64,000 bases of DNA from an uncultured Eubacteriales bacterium (GTDB taxonomy: Bacteria > Bacillota > Clostridia > Peptostreptococcales > Anaerovoracaceae). How positions within the stretch are numbered: the first letter of the stretch is position 1; each line of letters starts with the position of its first letter. Below the pieces are notes generated by a model. It had not been told where the DNA came from and searched no databases. It was given only the letters and a program-made list of their open reading frames with translations. Position numbers and translations under genes: made by a program. The stretch covers positions 1 through 64,000 of the forward strand of contig CACWSO010000007.1 of NCBI GenBank assembly GCA_902763505.1, read 5' to 3'. Positions 34,373 through 43,622 of the stretch are shown one piece after another.

Positions 34373-36340
34373 TTATTCCTGACCGCCATCTCCGGCTCCG
34401 CCCTCCGCGGCCGGCTGACTGCTGCCTGCCTTGACGTAGCCCTTGGCGCTCTTCTCATACTTATTGATCGCTCCGTTGTCATAGTCGTCGTCGTTCTGCG
34501 TGTTCTTGAACTTGAACTTGAACGTCTTCGTGAAGTCTGCTTCGGTCACTGACTCGCTGATCTTTTCTGACTGGTAGTTGCCGGAGTCGATCTCTGTTAC
34601 CGTCACCTGCGTGATGTCTGCAGGGATCTTCTCGATTTTGGCTGGCTGTGTCGTCTTCCCTGTCTGTGCGTTGAATTCGACGGCGACTACCGTGTTCAGC
34701 TTCGTCTCGTTCTTAGCATTCTTTCCGACTACACGGAACGTGAATGTGATGTTCTTGACTTCTTCATCTTCATCGAAGGATACGAGCTTGTCGATCTCCT
34801 TGTCGATCTCCACATTCACATGAGTGTATGTATTCTTGAAGTCGAACGTTGCTGCAGGGCTGTCTTTCGCCGCAGGTACTTTCCCGATTACGTGACTCAG
34901 ATCTTCTCCAGTCGCCGTATCTGTATGTGTTTCCGTGCCTGCTTTTGATGTCAGACTTGCGTTTACGGCATATCCCGGTGCAGCATATCCTGTTTCCTTC
35001 GCGCTGAACTGCGTTCCGTAGCGGACTTTGCTGATCGTCCAGGTGATCTTGCCGTCCGTCGCCTGTTCTGTGATATTCGTCGGCAGATCCATTCCAGGTT
35101 TGAGCGTTACCTTCGTCGGTGGATCGCCCTTCTTCGCATCGTAGTCGACGTATTCGATATCGATGCCGAACGTATCAGGAAGTGCGTCGATACCTTCGTA
35201 TGTCTTTGTGACCACTACATCCTGTGCTGCCGCCTTGTTTGTGATCGTGGCGACTCCGTTCACGAAGTTTACGCTTTTACCGTCCACGCTTCCCGTGATC
35301 CAGCTGATGAATCTTTCGATGATGTTCTTCTTTTCTCCCGATTCATCCGTGACTTCCTTGACGGTGTATGTTACTTCTGTCTCGTCAGTTCCTGCCTTCT
35401 TCTTTGTCTCGACAGTTACTGTCCATGGTCCTGCAGGTTCGAATCCTTCCTTCTCTTCTTCGACGAGGGTGAATTCGTATTTGTCCTTATTTGGCGCTCT
35501 CTCATCTGCAGGCAGCCAGTCAGCGTTTACCGGAATATTAATTGTTGCATTACCGTATTCATTTGTTGTTACTGTCGGCAGTGTCTTATTTTCATTCGCA
35601 AGTGTGAACTTGACGCCTTCAAGATCTTTACCGTCCTGATCGACTTTGTGGATATTGAGAACTGCGCCTTTTGCCGCAGGAACGACTTCCTTGAGTGTGT
35701 TCTCAATCTCGATCTCGTAGCCTACCACTTCCCCGTCAACTTCGACTGGTGTCAGTTCGCCGACGGTCTCGTCATAGTATTCTGGGACAGTCGGTTCGTC
35801 CACGGTGTAAACGATCTTCTGGCCAGACTCACCTTCCTTATAAACAGGCATATTCTCCCAAGTCTTTGACCACTTGTTCTGTTCATTGAGTTCTACTTCC
35901 TCAACGAGTTCTCCGTCTGCTCTGAACTGAACGGCAATCGAATCCGGCCTGAGTTTGTCCTTGTTCTCATTGTCTGTCCACTTTTTCTTTACTGTGATGC
36001 TGGTCGTTTCAGGTGTGTGCGTATTGGTGACTTCGACTTTGTAGCCCGTTACTTTCCCGGCTTCGTCCTTGACTGCCGTCAGTTCCCCTACCTTTGCCTC
36101 TGTCACGGCATATGTGATCTTGTTGCCGCCCTTATATACATCAAGGTCTTCCCATGTGTAGCTTGCGCTTCCGTTCTTTGCCACATTGACGGTCTGCGTA
36201 TCTGTGTACGCTGTTTCTCCGCCCGCTTTTCCTGTCAGCGTGTACGTCAGCGTTTCAGGTCTTACACCGTCCTGGTTGCCAGCATCTTCCCATACCTTGT
36301 CTACTGTGATGCTGGTCGTTTCAGGTGTGTGCGTTGGTGA
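34373..36340 (-). pseudogene. 3' part of the frameshifted vWA/Cna-B adhesin gene
   Basis: An open frame of about 655 codons that continues the upstream adhesin in another frame. It holds two Cna-B type modules (SITVKKKWTDN, LRPDSIAVQF), a SpaA/prealbumin-like module (GAVLNIHKVDQDGKDLEGVKF), and further beta modules, ending in a polar Gly/Glu-rich tail with no membrane helix or sortase signal. The reading frame is continuous with the 5' part up to a 2-base loss near 36334. Internal start codons such as 36184 have no ribosome site, so I do not believe it is translated alone. Restored, the whole protein would have about 2105 residues. Confidence 0.75.
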
Positions 36341-39300
36341 ATTCAGCCTTATAGTTCTTCAGTTCGCCGGATTCATCTAATTCTTCTGTTGCAGTAACAG
36401 TTTCGCCGCTAGTTGCAGTATATGCTGCAGCAGTTGCAGCATCTAATACCTCAACAAGCGTATAAACGATCTTCTGACCGCCAGCACCGTAAATGGCAAG
36501 ACCTTCTATTTCTGCTTCCCAGTTGTTTTCGGCTGAAAGAGTAACCTGCTTTTCAACCAGTTCGACGCTATCTGCCAGGATCTTCACGATGAGAGTTGCA
36601 GGTCTAAGACCGTCCTGATTGTTCGCATCGATCCAGTTCTTCTTTACTTTAAGTTTTGTAGTATTGGATGTATATGTATTCGTTACGATAATCTCTGCAG
36701 TTGCTGTGTCATCAGCCGAAACAGTAACCTTGCCGCCTTCAGGACTGAATGTGGTATCACGAAGATATCCATCAATATCTGCTGTTTCCGCAGGTTCTGT
36801 TGCAGTATACTCGCCGAGGGCAACATCTTCAAATGTGTATGATCCGTTGCCTTGCTTAAGCATGGTTCCAGTAAGTGTTTCTTTGAACCCATTCGGACCA
36901 GTAACTACAATCTTCAGTCCATCCGGAATCTGACCATAGTCATCATCCTCACCCATTTTCTTTGTGATTTTCAGGTCTCCTGTTTTTGCGGTATTGGTAA
37001 TTGTTCCTCCGTCAGAAGCTGTATCGGAACCTGTCAGTTCATATCCTTCCGGAATTGTTGATTCCTTAACTTTGTATTCTACTAATTGTCCATTCTTGTA
37101 CTTCGGAAGCTTATCATACTTAACAGAATACCGCTTATTGGTCTGACCTTCCGGCGTGACATCAGTTATCGTGAGATTATCATTATAAGCTGTAGTCGCA
37201 GTTCCATTTGCCAATAATGTCAGGCAACTCTTGAATGCGTCAGGGCTCATCACGCTCTGCTGACCAGTCGCAACTTCCCAAACCTTGGCAATGGTTATGT
37301 CAGTTTCTTCATACTTGTTGGTGTAATCAACATAGAACTCGACGTTCGGTACGTTAATCGTACCATCAACTGTCGCCCCGTTGATAGTAGGTCTAGCAGG
37401 AGCTGCCTGCTGTGCCTCTGTATCTACCTTCTGCCTGTCTGTTGCTTCTACGAGAGCAAAACCATCAGGAATTGAAGTTTCCTTAATATTATATGTAGAA
37501 CCAGAAGGCAAGTTGAGGACACGGAACGTCCAGCCCTTCTTTATCTTGACCGTAAACTGTTCACCACTTTTTACATAGAAGTATCCAGTCTTACCACCAC
37601 TTGTATCCGTTTCTGCGTGAACATTGCTAGATACCTCAAGATCCTTTACAGCACTGCTGCCATCAAATGCGGAGAACCATACATAGAAATCTGAAGCCGT
37701 ATCACTCTCTTTTCCTTGACTTGCATTTGAGTTGTTAATAGTAATTGTGTATTCAAACAACGTATCTGCAGGAGCAGCCGGTGTTGAATCCTGTACTTTC
37801 TTTTCGAGCTGCAACCAGCTGCGGCGGTCATTCCATGCCTTCAGACTGTTGCTTCCAGTATCCTTTTTGTATTTATTACCGCCGATAGTGTAGTAATCAA
37901 CGCCATCTGTGCCGGATGCATTATTATCCTTGATCAACATAACGACAGCGCCGTTTATTACCATTGGACGGAATATTTCACTGTGCAATTCCCACTGATA
38001 CTTATTCAACTCAGGAGGCTCGATGATTTCATAATCATGACCAGTCTCCAGAACCTGATAGGTCTTATCTGTGTTGTTCTGAAGGATCTGTCCGAGTGAA
38101 ATGAAGACTTCTGCCTTCCAATTCTTAGCCGGATCTGAATTCGCAGAGACTATAATCGCATCATCTCCAGCCAGATAATTCGCTCCATCTTTCGTTAAGA
38201 CTAATACAGCCTTATCAGGAGGGTTTGCCTGGTCAAGAAGGTTGTTCCAAATCTTCTCAATATCGATGGTCTCTGTCGGCAGAACCATGTTGCCTGTGGT
38301 TTGAGTTATTCCATCATCTGTGTATGTGGTGTTATCAAAGTTATAGGAAGTATCAAAATTGGTGTTTGTCTTCAGATAATACTTTCCACCACTCTCATAT
38401 ACCTGTGCACGTTCCGCCGCAGTAATACTATTAGAATGTCCTTCTTCATATACTTTAAGACCATTGTTCAGGTCGGCAATCAAGTCGTACGCTGCCTGGC
38501 TCGGCCATACTGTGAACTCCAGAGTATATGAAGTATTATCCTCTAATACGCCTACTGACTCGAGATCCCAGGTTACTCCGGTCGAAGCACTGTAAGCTGC
38601 AGCTGGTGCTCCATCCCACGGAACGAGCTGATTATGTGGAATAATTTGCGTATCTTCCATTCCTGCAGGTCTGACCGTCTTATAATACTTAAATGCTCCG
38701 GCTGCTCCGGCGGTAGCACTGGTAGTTGACAGGGCCGTTACACCATCATTAGTGGACGCCTGGTTAGCTCCCAGCGATGCAACGATCGTAGTAGCTATTG
38801 TGTGGAATGTATTGGTCAGAGTGGTCTCATCGTTCGCAAGAACGTAGTGCGTTTCATGGCTGCCATAATCAGATGATTTCAAATCGTTCATCAATGTATT
38901 GAGCAATGGGCCATCATTCGCATTCGCACAGAGTACACCATAAATCGGAATAGAACTGTTTAAGCCTGAAGCTTCTGTTCTCGCTCTAGTATATTCTGCT
39001 GAAGTAGATGTAGCATTCCTTATTGTATTTGATCCGACATAAATCGTTGGGTTACCATCTGTCAAGAATACCACGTAGGTCGGATTGGCTTTGTCAGCCT
39101 CCGGAAGAGCATTAATAAGCGTTTTTGCCTTGACAAATGCAGCTTCCCAGTTTGTTCCACCTTTTCCCTGGGTTGAACCAGACGGAGCAGCAGTCAGGCC
39201 GTCAGTGAAGTCGGTAATAGCAGTACCGTTTCTGGTCCATGCTACATAATCAGGATCGACCTCCGTGTTATCATCCGCCAATCTGGCGAAGGACATGACT

Positions 39301-40688
39301 GATATTTTTATTGGATTCGTCGCAGGATCAAGTGCATTTACCAGAACCTTTGTAGCGTCTTTTGCTGCCTGGAATCTGGTCTTATTGCCCATATTGTTGC
39401 TTACCATACTGGACGTTCTGTCAAAGATCAGCAGAACATTCGCACCCTGCTTCTCTTCGAACTGATGCCCATTGATATCCAATCTGACAGTATAGGTTCC
39501 ATCATTATTGTCTGTAACATTTTTGATGGAATCCGGCTTGATTTTGTTGGCATCACCAGTAGCAGGTGTTTTCCCTGCCTTAGTGAACTGCTTATATGAT
39601 GCATATATATGGCTGCCGTTTTTAATCGTAATTGGTTCTGCACCAGGGGCAACAGGGGTACACTCCCACGTACCGTCATCTTTTTTCGTTAATGTAACAT
39701 TAATATTTGTAGCGTCATCAGCTGGTTTTGTCACAGCAGTTTCACTATAATATCCACCTACAAAACGATACTCTTTTCCTGCAACATCAGGAAAATCCGT
39801 ATTCAAGCTGACAGTTGCTGCGCTGGTATCCAGACTAACGCTTGGATCCAAATCTTTCATCGTTCCGTCTTCATTCAGTTCAACGAAATGAATGGTTGCT
39901 GAGTGTTCGCTATCCTCACCCCAGGTCAACGCGAATGTTGAGAAGTCTTTTACTTCAAACTCAGCGTCGATCTTTTCGACTGCCTTCTTTGATGCTTTGA
40001 CATCGACTGTTCCATCGATTTTGTTCTTGTTGACCGTATCGGCTACGACTTCTGTCGCCTTCTTGCCGATATGTGTGATCTGAACGGAATCTGCATCGAA
40101 AGCATCTGGAGCGATGTCCTTCAGTACTTCCTTCTTTGCAGTCATCTTGACTGAGACAGTACCGTCTGGTTCGATTTCGTTGCCTTTGCTATTCTCGAAG
40201 TGAATATCAAAAGCGAGCATGCCTGCGTAGACCTGCTCATTCTCTTCCAAAGCTTTCTCTGCTTTCTTGTAAGCTTTTGAGTCTTTAGCAATAGGTTTCA
40301 CTTTCAATGAAACATCTTCATCAAAAGCACCTTTTTCTGTTTCGACATCAACAATGACTTCCTCTAATTCCTTAGAGAAATGGTTTGTTGCTGTCTTTTC
40401 AGACTCATCCTCTTTCGCTTCTTGCTTCTTCTGTGCTTCGGTGGCCTTTGTTGACTCCTCCTTCACAGCTTTCGTCGACTCCGTCTGAGGTTCATCCTTC
40501 TGCACCGTATCTGTCGGTTCATCCTGAACCACTTCAGTCTGTGCATCTTTCTGAACGTCATCAGGCGTGACTTCCGGTTCTGCCGCATACGCAAACAGCG
40601 ATGTCGGTATGAACGTGACCGCCATCATGACTGAAAGCATTGCAACGAGAAGCCTCTTAGCTAATGTCTTCTGTTTTCGTTCTTTCAT
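36321..40688 (-). CDS. Giant vWA / Cna-B adhesin, 5' part (1455 aa before a frameshift)
   Basis: Signal peptide (about 1-36, AYAAE), a Lys/Glu/Thr-rich stalk (about 40-105), a beta domain ending FSTFALTW (about 110-255) shared with the 2510-aa adhesin, then a von Willebrand A domain (about 410-640) with MIDAS residues DRTSS (D419 region), GGTNW and FLTDGNP, and from about 850 on several Cna-B-like modules (GLRPATLIVKIL). It has the build of a pilus-tip or collagen-binding adhesin. Translation ends early in TNAHT followed by TGA, where a sister module has TNTHTPETTS. The start has a modest AGGGGCAGG site. It lies downstream of the SipW/LytTR/GHKL operon terminator and upstream of the TasA-like genes. 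Confidence 0.8.
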   Translation of the reverse strand: MKERKQKTLAKRLLVAMLSVMMAVTFIPTSLFAYAAEPEVTPDDVQKDAQTEVVQDEPTDTVQKDEPQTESTKAVKEESTKATEAQKKQEAKEDESEKTATNHFSKELEEVIVDVETEKGAFDEDVSLKVKPIAKDSKAYKKAEKALEENEQVYAGMLAFDIHFENSKGNEIEPDGTVSVKMTAKKEVLKDIAPDAFDADSVQITHIGKKATEVVADTVNKNKIDGTVDVKASKKAVEKIDAEFEVKDFSTFALTWGEDSEHSATIHFVELNEDGTMKDLDPSVSLDTSAATVSLNTDFPDVAGKEYRFVGGYYSETAVTKPADDATNINVTLTKKDDGTWECTPVAPGAEPITIKNGSHIYASYKQFTKAGKTPATGDANKIKPDSIKNVTDNNDGTYTVRLDINGHQFEEKQGANVLLIFDRTSSMVSNNMGNKTRFQAAKDATKVLVNALDPATNPIKISVMSFARLADDNTEVDPDYVAWTRNGTAITDFTDGLTAAPSGSTQGKGGTNWEAAFVKAKTLINALPEADKANPTYVVFLTDGNPTIYVGSNTIRNATSTSAEYTRARTEASGLNSSIPIYGVLCANANDGPLLNTLMNDLKSSDYGSHETHYVLANDETTLTNTFHTIATTIVASLGANQASTNDGVTALSTTSATAGAAGAFKYYKTVRPAGMEDTQIIPHNQLVPWDGAPAAAYSASTGVTWDLESVGVLEDNTSYTLEFTVWPSQAAYDLIADLNNGLKVYEEGHSNSITAAERAQVYESGGKYYLKTNTNFDTSYNFDNTTYTDDGITQTTGNMVLPTETIDIEKIWNNLLDQANPPDKAVLVLTKDGANYLAGDDAIIVSANSDPAKNWKAEVFISLGQILQNNTDKTYQVLETGHDYEIIEPPELNKYQWELHSEIFRPMVINGAVVMLIKDNNASGTDGVDYYTIGGNKYKKDTGSNSLKAWNDRRSWLQLEKKVQDSTPAAPADTLFEYTITINNSNASQGKESDTASDFYVWFSAFDGSSAVKDLEVSSNVHAETDTSGGKTGYFYVKSGEQFTVKIKKGWTFRVLNLPSGSTYNIKETSIPDGFALVEATDRQKVDTEAQQAAPARPTINGATVDGTINVPNVEFYVDYTNKYEETDITIAKVWEVATGQQSVMSPDAFKSCLTLLANGTATTAYNDNLTITDVTPEGQTNKRYSVKYDKLPKYKNGQLVEYKVKESTIPEGYELTGSDTASDGGTITNTAKTGDLKITKKMGEDDDYGQIPDGLKIVVTGPNGFKETLTGTMLKQGNGSYTFEDVALGEYTATEPAETADIDGYLRDTTFSPEGGKVTVSADDTATAEIIVTNTYTSNTTKLKVKKNWIDANNQDGLRPATLIVKILADSVELVEKQVTLSAENNWEAEIEGLAIYGAGGQKIVYTLVEVLDAATAAAYTATSGETVTATEELDESGELKNYKAEFTNAHT

Positions 40689-40760
40689 AACAATACCTGC
40701 CCCTAATCATTTTTATAAAATAAAAATTTATTAATAGAATAAGGAAACTAATGCGCACAA

Positions 40761-40802
40761 AAAATAGTGGGCATAATCCAATTTGGATTATACCCTATTT
40801 TC
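40761..40802 (-). terminator. Terminator of the SipW-LytTR-GHKL operon
   Basis: A near-perfect inverted repeat, AAAATAG-TGGGCATAATCC against GGATTATACCCTATTTT, followed by T residues on the minus strand. It separates the kinase gene from the adhesin gene. It is A/T-flanked on both sides and could also act on plus-strand transcripts. Confidence 0.7.
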
Positions 40803-40883
40803 ATACAAAAAACACCTAAATTGGCAGAAACCTTTAAAAATTGACGCAAACGTGAAAAATTTGCCAGTTGCTGGAAATTGCCG

Positions 40884-42203
40884 TCAGATAATGGTAATTC
40901 TGGTGTCGACCATGAACTCGGAATCCGTATTGCTGATATTCATCTCACCATTATATTTAGACACAATAGCACGCATGGACGGAATGCCCAGACCGGACCC
41001 GCCATCTTCTGCCCTGGTGCTTAGATAACCATACTTGTCTTTTCGCACCTGTCCATCAAAAGAGTTTGTGGAAACAATGAACAGCTCATTGTCAAACGGC
41101 GCTTTGACCGTCAATGCGAATCGGCGGTCTTTTGGCGAAACCGTTTCGCATCCGAGGATCGCATTTTCCCCAAGGTTCTGCAGATAGTTCGCAACGTCTA
41201 CAGATTGCTGCTCCTCCATCATTGGAATATCTACACTCAAATCAAATGGAATCTCAGATTCATCACAGCGGTCTGCAATGGTATTCAGTACCGCATTCAG
41301 AATTCCATCTTCACAATACTGGTGTACAGAATCTGTCGGCATGGTTTCCAGTCTTACATCAAGATAACGAAGGACTTCTTCAACCTTACCCTCCCTCAAC
41401 AGCTTTTGGGCAAGCAGCATTGCATGCTTAATATCGTGGCGGACAATTCTGTTTTCCTCCAGCGTCTGCTTCATCGTCTCGTATTGTTGCCTTTGCATTT
41501 TGAAAACGGTCTTCTGTGCTTTGAGCTGATCGATCGTCATGAGCGTTTTACCAACATCGAGAAAGCGATATACCATGTAACAGTACATAAAAATCGTGAC
41601 GACGGCCAGGCCCACTACACTGAAATAAATGACAGGATCATCATCCGGACGAAAAATCAACGGAACGGCTATGACAAGCACAACAAATACACCCGCCGAA
41701 ATAGGGATCGAACTAAGCCATATCCAATCGAGTTTCAGATTATCAACCATAAATGTGCCGTCCCGTTTGAGAGGCCTGTAGAATACGACCGCCATTAGAA
41801 GCGCAAATCCAACCTGCATGATATTTGAAATCATATCGTTATCTGCCATTGCTTCACTTCCGAAGAGCCCCCTATATATAATGTAGGTAACTTCAGAAGC
41901 CATCGCCATCATCGCGCATACCGCGGCAAATACTCCAAGGTCCTGACTGACGGACGCCTTTGTGGAATAAATGTAATAGATACAAAAGATTACAAGAAAC
42001 GGAAGCAGCGTCAGTGTGCTGTCCGTATTGTTAGTCACAATCTCTATTGCGAGAATTCCGGCTGCAGCAAAAATGAACAGAATCAGGCAGTCGCGAATGA
42101 TTCTGCCTTTTGAAAATCGCAGCTGGTTCTGCATGGGGAGATAGCACATGAACGCAGCCGGTATGATAATCAGCGTTGAAATCGACGTGGTGAGTGAAGT
42201 CAT
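40884..42203 (-). CDS. GHKL sensor histidine kinase (AgrC-like)
   Basis: A 439-aa membrane kinase with about six N-terminal helices (1-215), a coiled dimerisation helix, the phosphoacceptor H256 in RIVRHDIKHAM, and a GHKL ATPase domain with N-box LQNLGENAIL and G-box GSGLGIPSMRAI. The HD motif after R is typical of HPK10/AgrC kinases, which usually sense peptides. The start overlaps the regulator's stop by ATGA. Together with the LytTR regulator it forms a cognate pair; a peptide signal gene is not evident in the window. Confidence 0.87.
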   Translation of the reverse strand: MTSLTTSISTLIIIPAAFMCYLPMQNQLRFSKGRIIRDCLILFIFAAAGILAIEIVTNNTDSTLTLLPFLVIFCIYYIYSTKASVSQDLGVFAAVCAMMAMASEVTYIIYRGLFGSEAMADNDMISNIMQVGFALLMAVVFYRPLKRDGTFMVDNLKLDWIWLSSIPISAGVFVVLVIAVPLIFRPDDDPVIYFSVVGLAVVTIFMYCYMVYRFLDVGKTLMTIDQLKAQKTVFKMQRQQYETMKQTLEENRIVRHDIKHAMLLAQKLLREGKVEEVLRYLDVRLETMPTDSVHQYCEDGILNAVLNTIADRCDESEIPFDLSVDIPMMEEQQSVDVANYLQNLGENAILGCETVSPKDRRFALTVKAPFDNELFIVSTNSFDGQVRKDKYGYLSTRAEDGGSGLGIPSMRAIVSKYNGEMNISNTDSEFMVDTRITII

Positions 42204-42931
42204 GATTGTTCCTCACGTATTTTATTGAACTGGTATGATCGCCAGGTGGCAATCAGCGAGCTCCTATCTCTATGACGAATCGGCAGCCATGTGCCGTCAA
42301 TCATTCTACAGTCTCCTTCTTCGATGGTCTTGATATGATCCATGTTAACGAGCACGCCTTTGTTGATCTGCAGGAAGCACTTCTCCGCTTCCAGTTGATC
42401 GAGAAGTTCACGAAAAGTCATCCTCAGGCGCACCGGTTCTTCTCCCTGTGTTCGAATATTCAAGTAATGTCCGTCTGTATAGGCGCATATTATCGTTTGA
42501 TGCGGAATCCGGAGCTCCTGGCTGCCCTTTCTGACCTTCAGATTCTTTGCCACCGGCAGGACTTTCATTGCATCATCCAGAACCCCTTCCATCTGATTGT
42601 CGAGGCTGTCTTTCATAATATAAGAGAACGCATGCACAGCAAATGCTTCCGGCATGTGATCGGAACTGCTCGTCAGAAAAATGATCATGCACTGCGAATC
42701 TTTGCGCCGCAGTATTCTGGCGGCTTCAATGCCAGTCATTTCCTGACCATCAAAATAGATGTCCATGAAAACGATATTGAATTGTTCTTGTTGCGCTTCA
42801 TCTAGAAATTCTGCCGTGTTGTCATAGAAAACGGAATCGATCGGAACACCTTTCTCCGCACTGAAACGCTCAAGCAGTATTTCCATCTGCTGCAGGATTT
42901 CCTGATTGTCATCGACACATGCGATTTTCAT
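42200..42931 (-). CDS. LytTR-family response regulator
   Basis: A 243-aa regulator: receiver domain (1-120) with acidic CVDDN, phosphoacceptor D57 in VFMDIYF and the conserved Lys in YIMKD; LytTR DNA-binding domain (about 135-235; HYLNIRT, FLQINKGVLVNMDHI). LytTR regulators bind paired 9-bp boxes upstream of exported-factor genes. The start overlaps the peptidase gene's stop (ATGA) and has AGGAG. It is the natural candidate to bind the TGACGGTT boxes before the two giant adhesin genes. Confidence 0.88.
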   Translation of the reverse strand: MKIACVDDNQEILQQMEILLERFSAEKGVPIDSVFYDNTAEFLDEAQQEQFNIVFMDIYFDGQEMTGIEAARILRRKDSQCMIIFLTSSSDHMPEAFAVHAFSYIMKDSLDNQMEGVLDDAMKVLPVAKNLKVRKGSQELRIPHQTIICAYTDGHYLNIRTQGEEPVRLRMTFRELLDQLEAEKCFLQINKGVLVNMDHIKTIEEGDCRMIDGTWLPIRHRDRSSLIATWRSYQFNKIREEQS

Positions 42932-43425
42932 TTCTCCTGCCCCCTGTTCTTTCGCTTGGACCTTCTGCCGATTTCCGTCAGAAGGTATCCTGCCAGGATA
43001 ATCATCGCTGCCCCAATTTTGCCCATGGCGGTGCCAAGTGCTCCCGTGATTGCTCCGACAACAGGGATATGCGTTACGACTCTTCCCTCCACATTGGCGT
43101 AGATTGCCGGCCGCATATCGATGCCGTTGTTGGCGTCACCTTTGGTGATGATCTTCTGATTGTCTGTATCATTTTCAACGACGCGGTGAGTGATTGGAGT
43201 GCCGTCCTTGCTGTCATAAAACAGAATCACGTCACCCACCTGCAGCGTCGATGGTTCGCAGCTCTTCACATAGATGAGACTGTTTACCGGAATAGCAGGC
43301 GTCATACTTCCGGAAACAACAACGTAAGAGTTGAGTCCGAACAGTCTGGGCACAGTGACCGCCAGACAAACGACGATGACAGCAACGATTAAAATTGTTC
43401 CGATGATATTACAAACTTTTGCCAA
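42928..43425 (-). CDS. sipW: SipW-type (ER-like) signal peptidase I
   Basis: A 165-aa membrane signal peptidase of the SipW/archaeal type: N-terminal helix (about 8-27), catalytic Ser40 in SGSMTP, His80 in ITHRVV (where bacterial enzymes have Lys), Asp97 in TKGDANN, and a C-terminal helix (about 130-150). It should process the two TasA-like precursors at 33109 and 33848. It is the first gene of the three-gene operon with the LytTR/GHKL pair, unlike Bacillus, where sipW sits with tasA. A sigma-A promoter precedes it. Confidence 0.87.
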   Translation of the reverse strand: MAKVCNIIGTILIVAVIVVCLAVTVPRLFGLNSYVVVSGSMTPAIPVNSLIYVKSCEPSTLQVGDVILFYDSKDGTPITHRVVENDTDNQKIITKGDANNGIDMRPAIYANVEGRVVTHIPVVGAITGALGTAMGKIGAAMIILAGYLLTEIGRRSKRKNRGQEK

Positions 43426-43479
43426 AGGATTCTCCTATTATGATTCATTACTTCTATAGTTTGACTATTTCTACAATTC

Positions 43480-43507
43480 ATTATATCTCTTCCACTATCA
43501 AAGTCAA
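43480..43507 (-). promoter_or_regulatory. Promoter of the sipW-regulator-kinase operon
   Basis: On the minus strand TTGACT (43502-43507), 16-bp spacer, TATAAT (43480-43485). It contains no TGACGGTT box, so the regulator operon appears not to use the adhesin promoter type. Confidence 0.7.
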
Positions 43508-43622
43508 AGTTAATGTAGGAATCGCGGCGAATTAAACAGAACGCATTTGTCCTGTCACTCTTCGAATGATAAAATGTAACCAACAACAAACCAAGTAACA
43601 GCAAAAGCAACGAGGTGAAACT

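Noticed and set aside
36184..36340. Independent start codon for the 3' adhesin fragment
   Set aside because: The candidate GTG has no Shine-Dalgarno, and the frame continues upstream in homologous sequence.
40870..40890. TGACGGCA at the end of the kinase gene as a regulator box for the vWA adhesin
   Set aside because: It overlaps the kinase coding end, differs in the last two bases and has no -10 at the right spacing.
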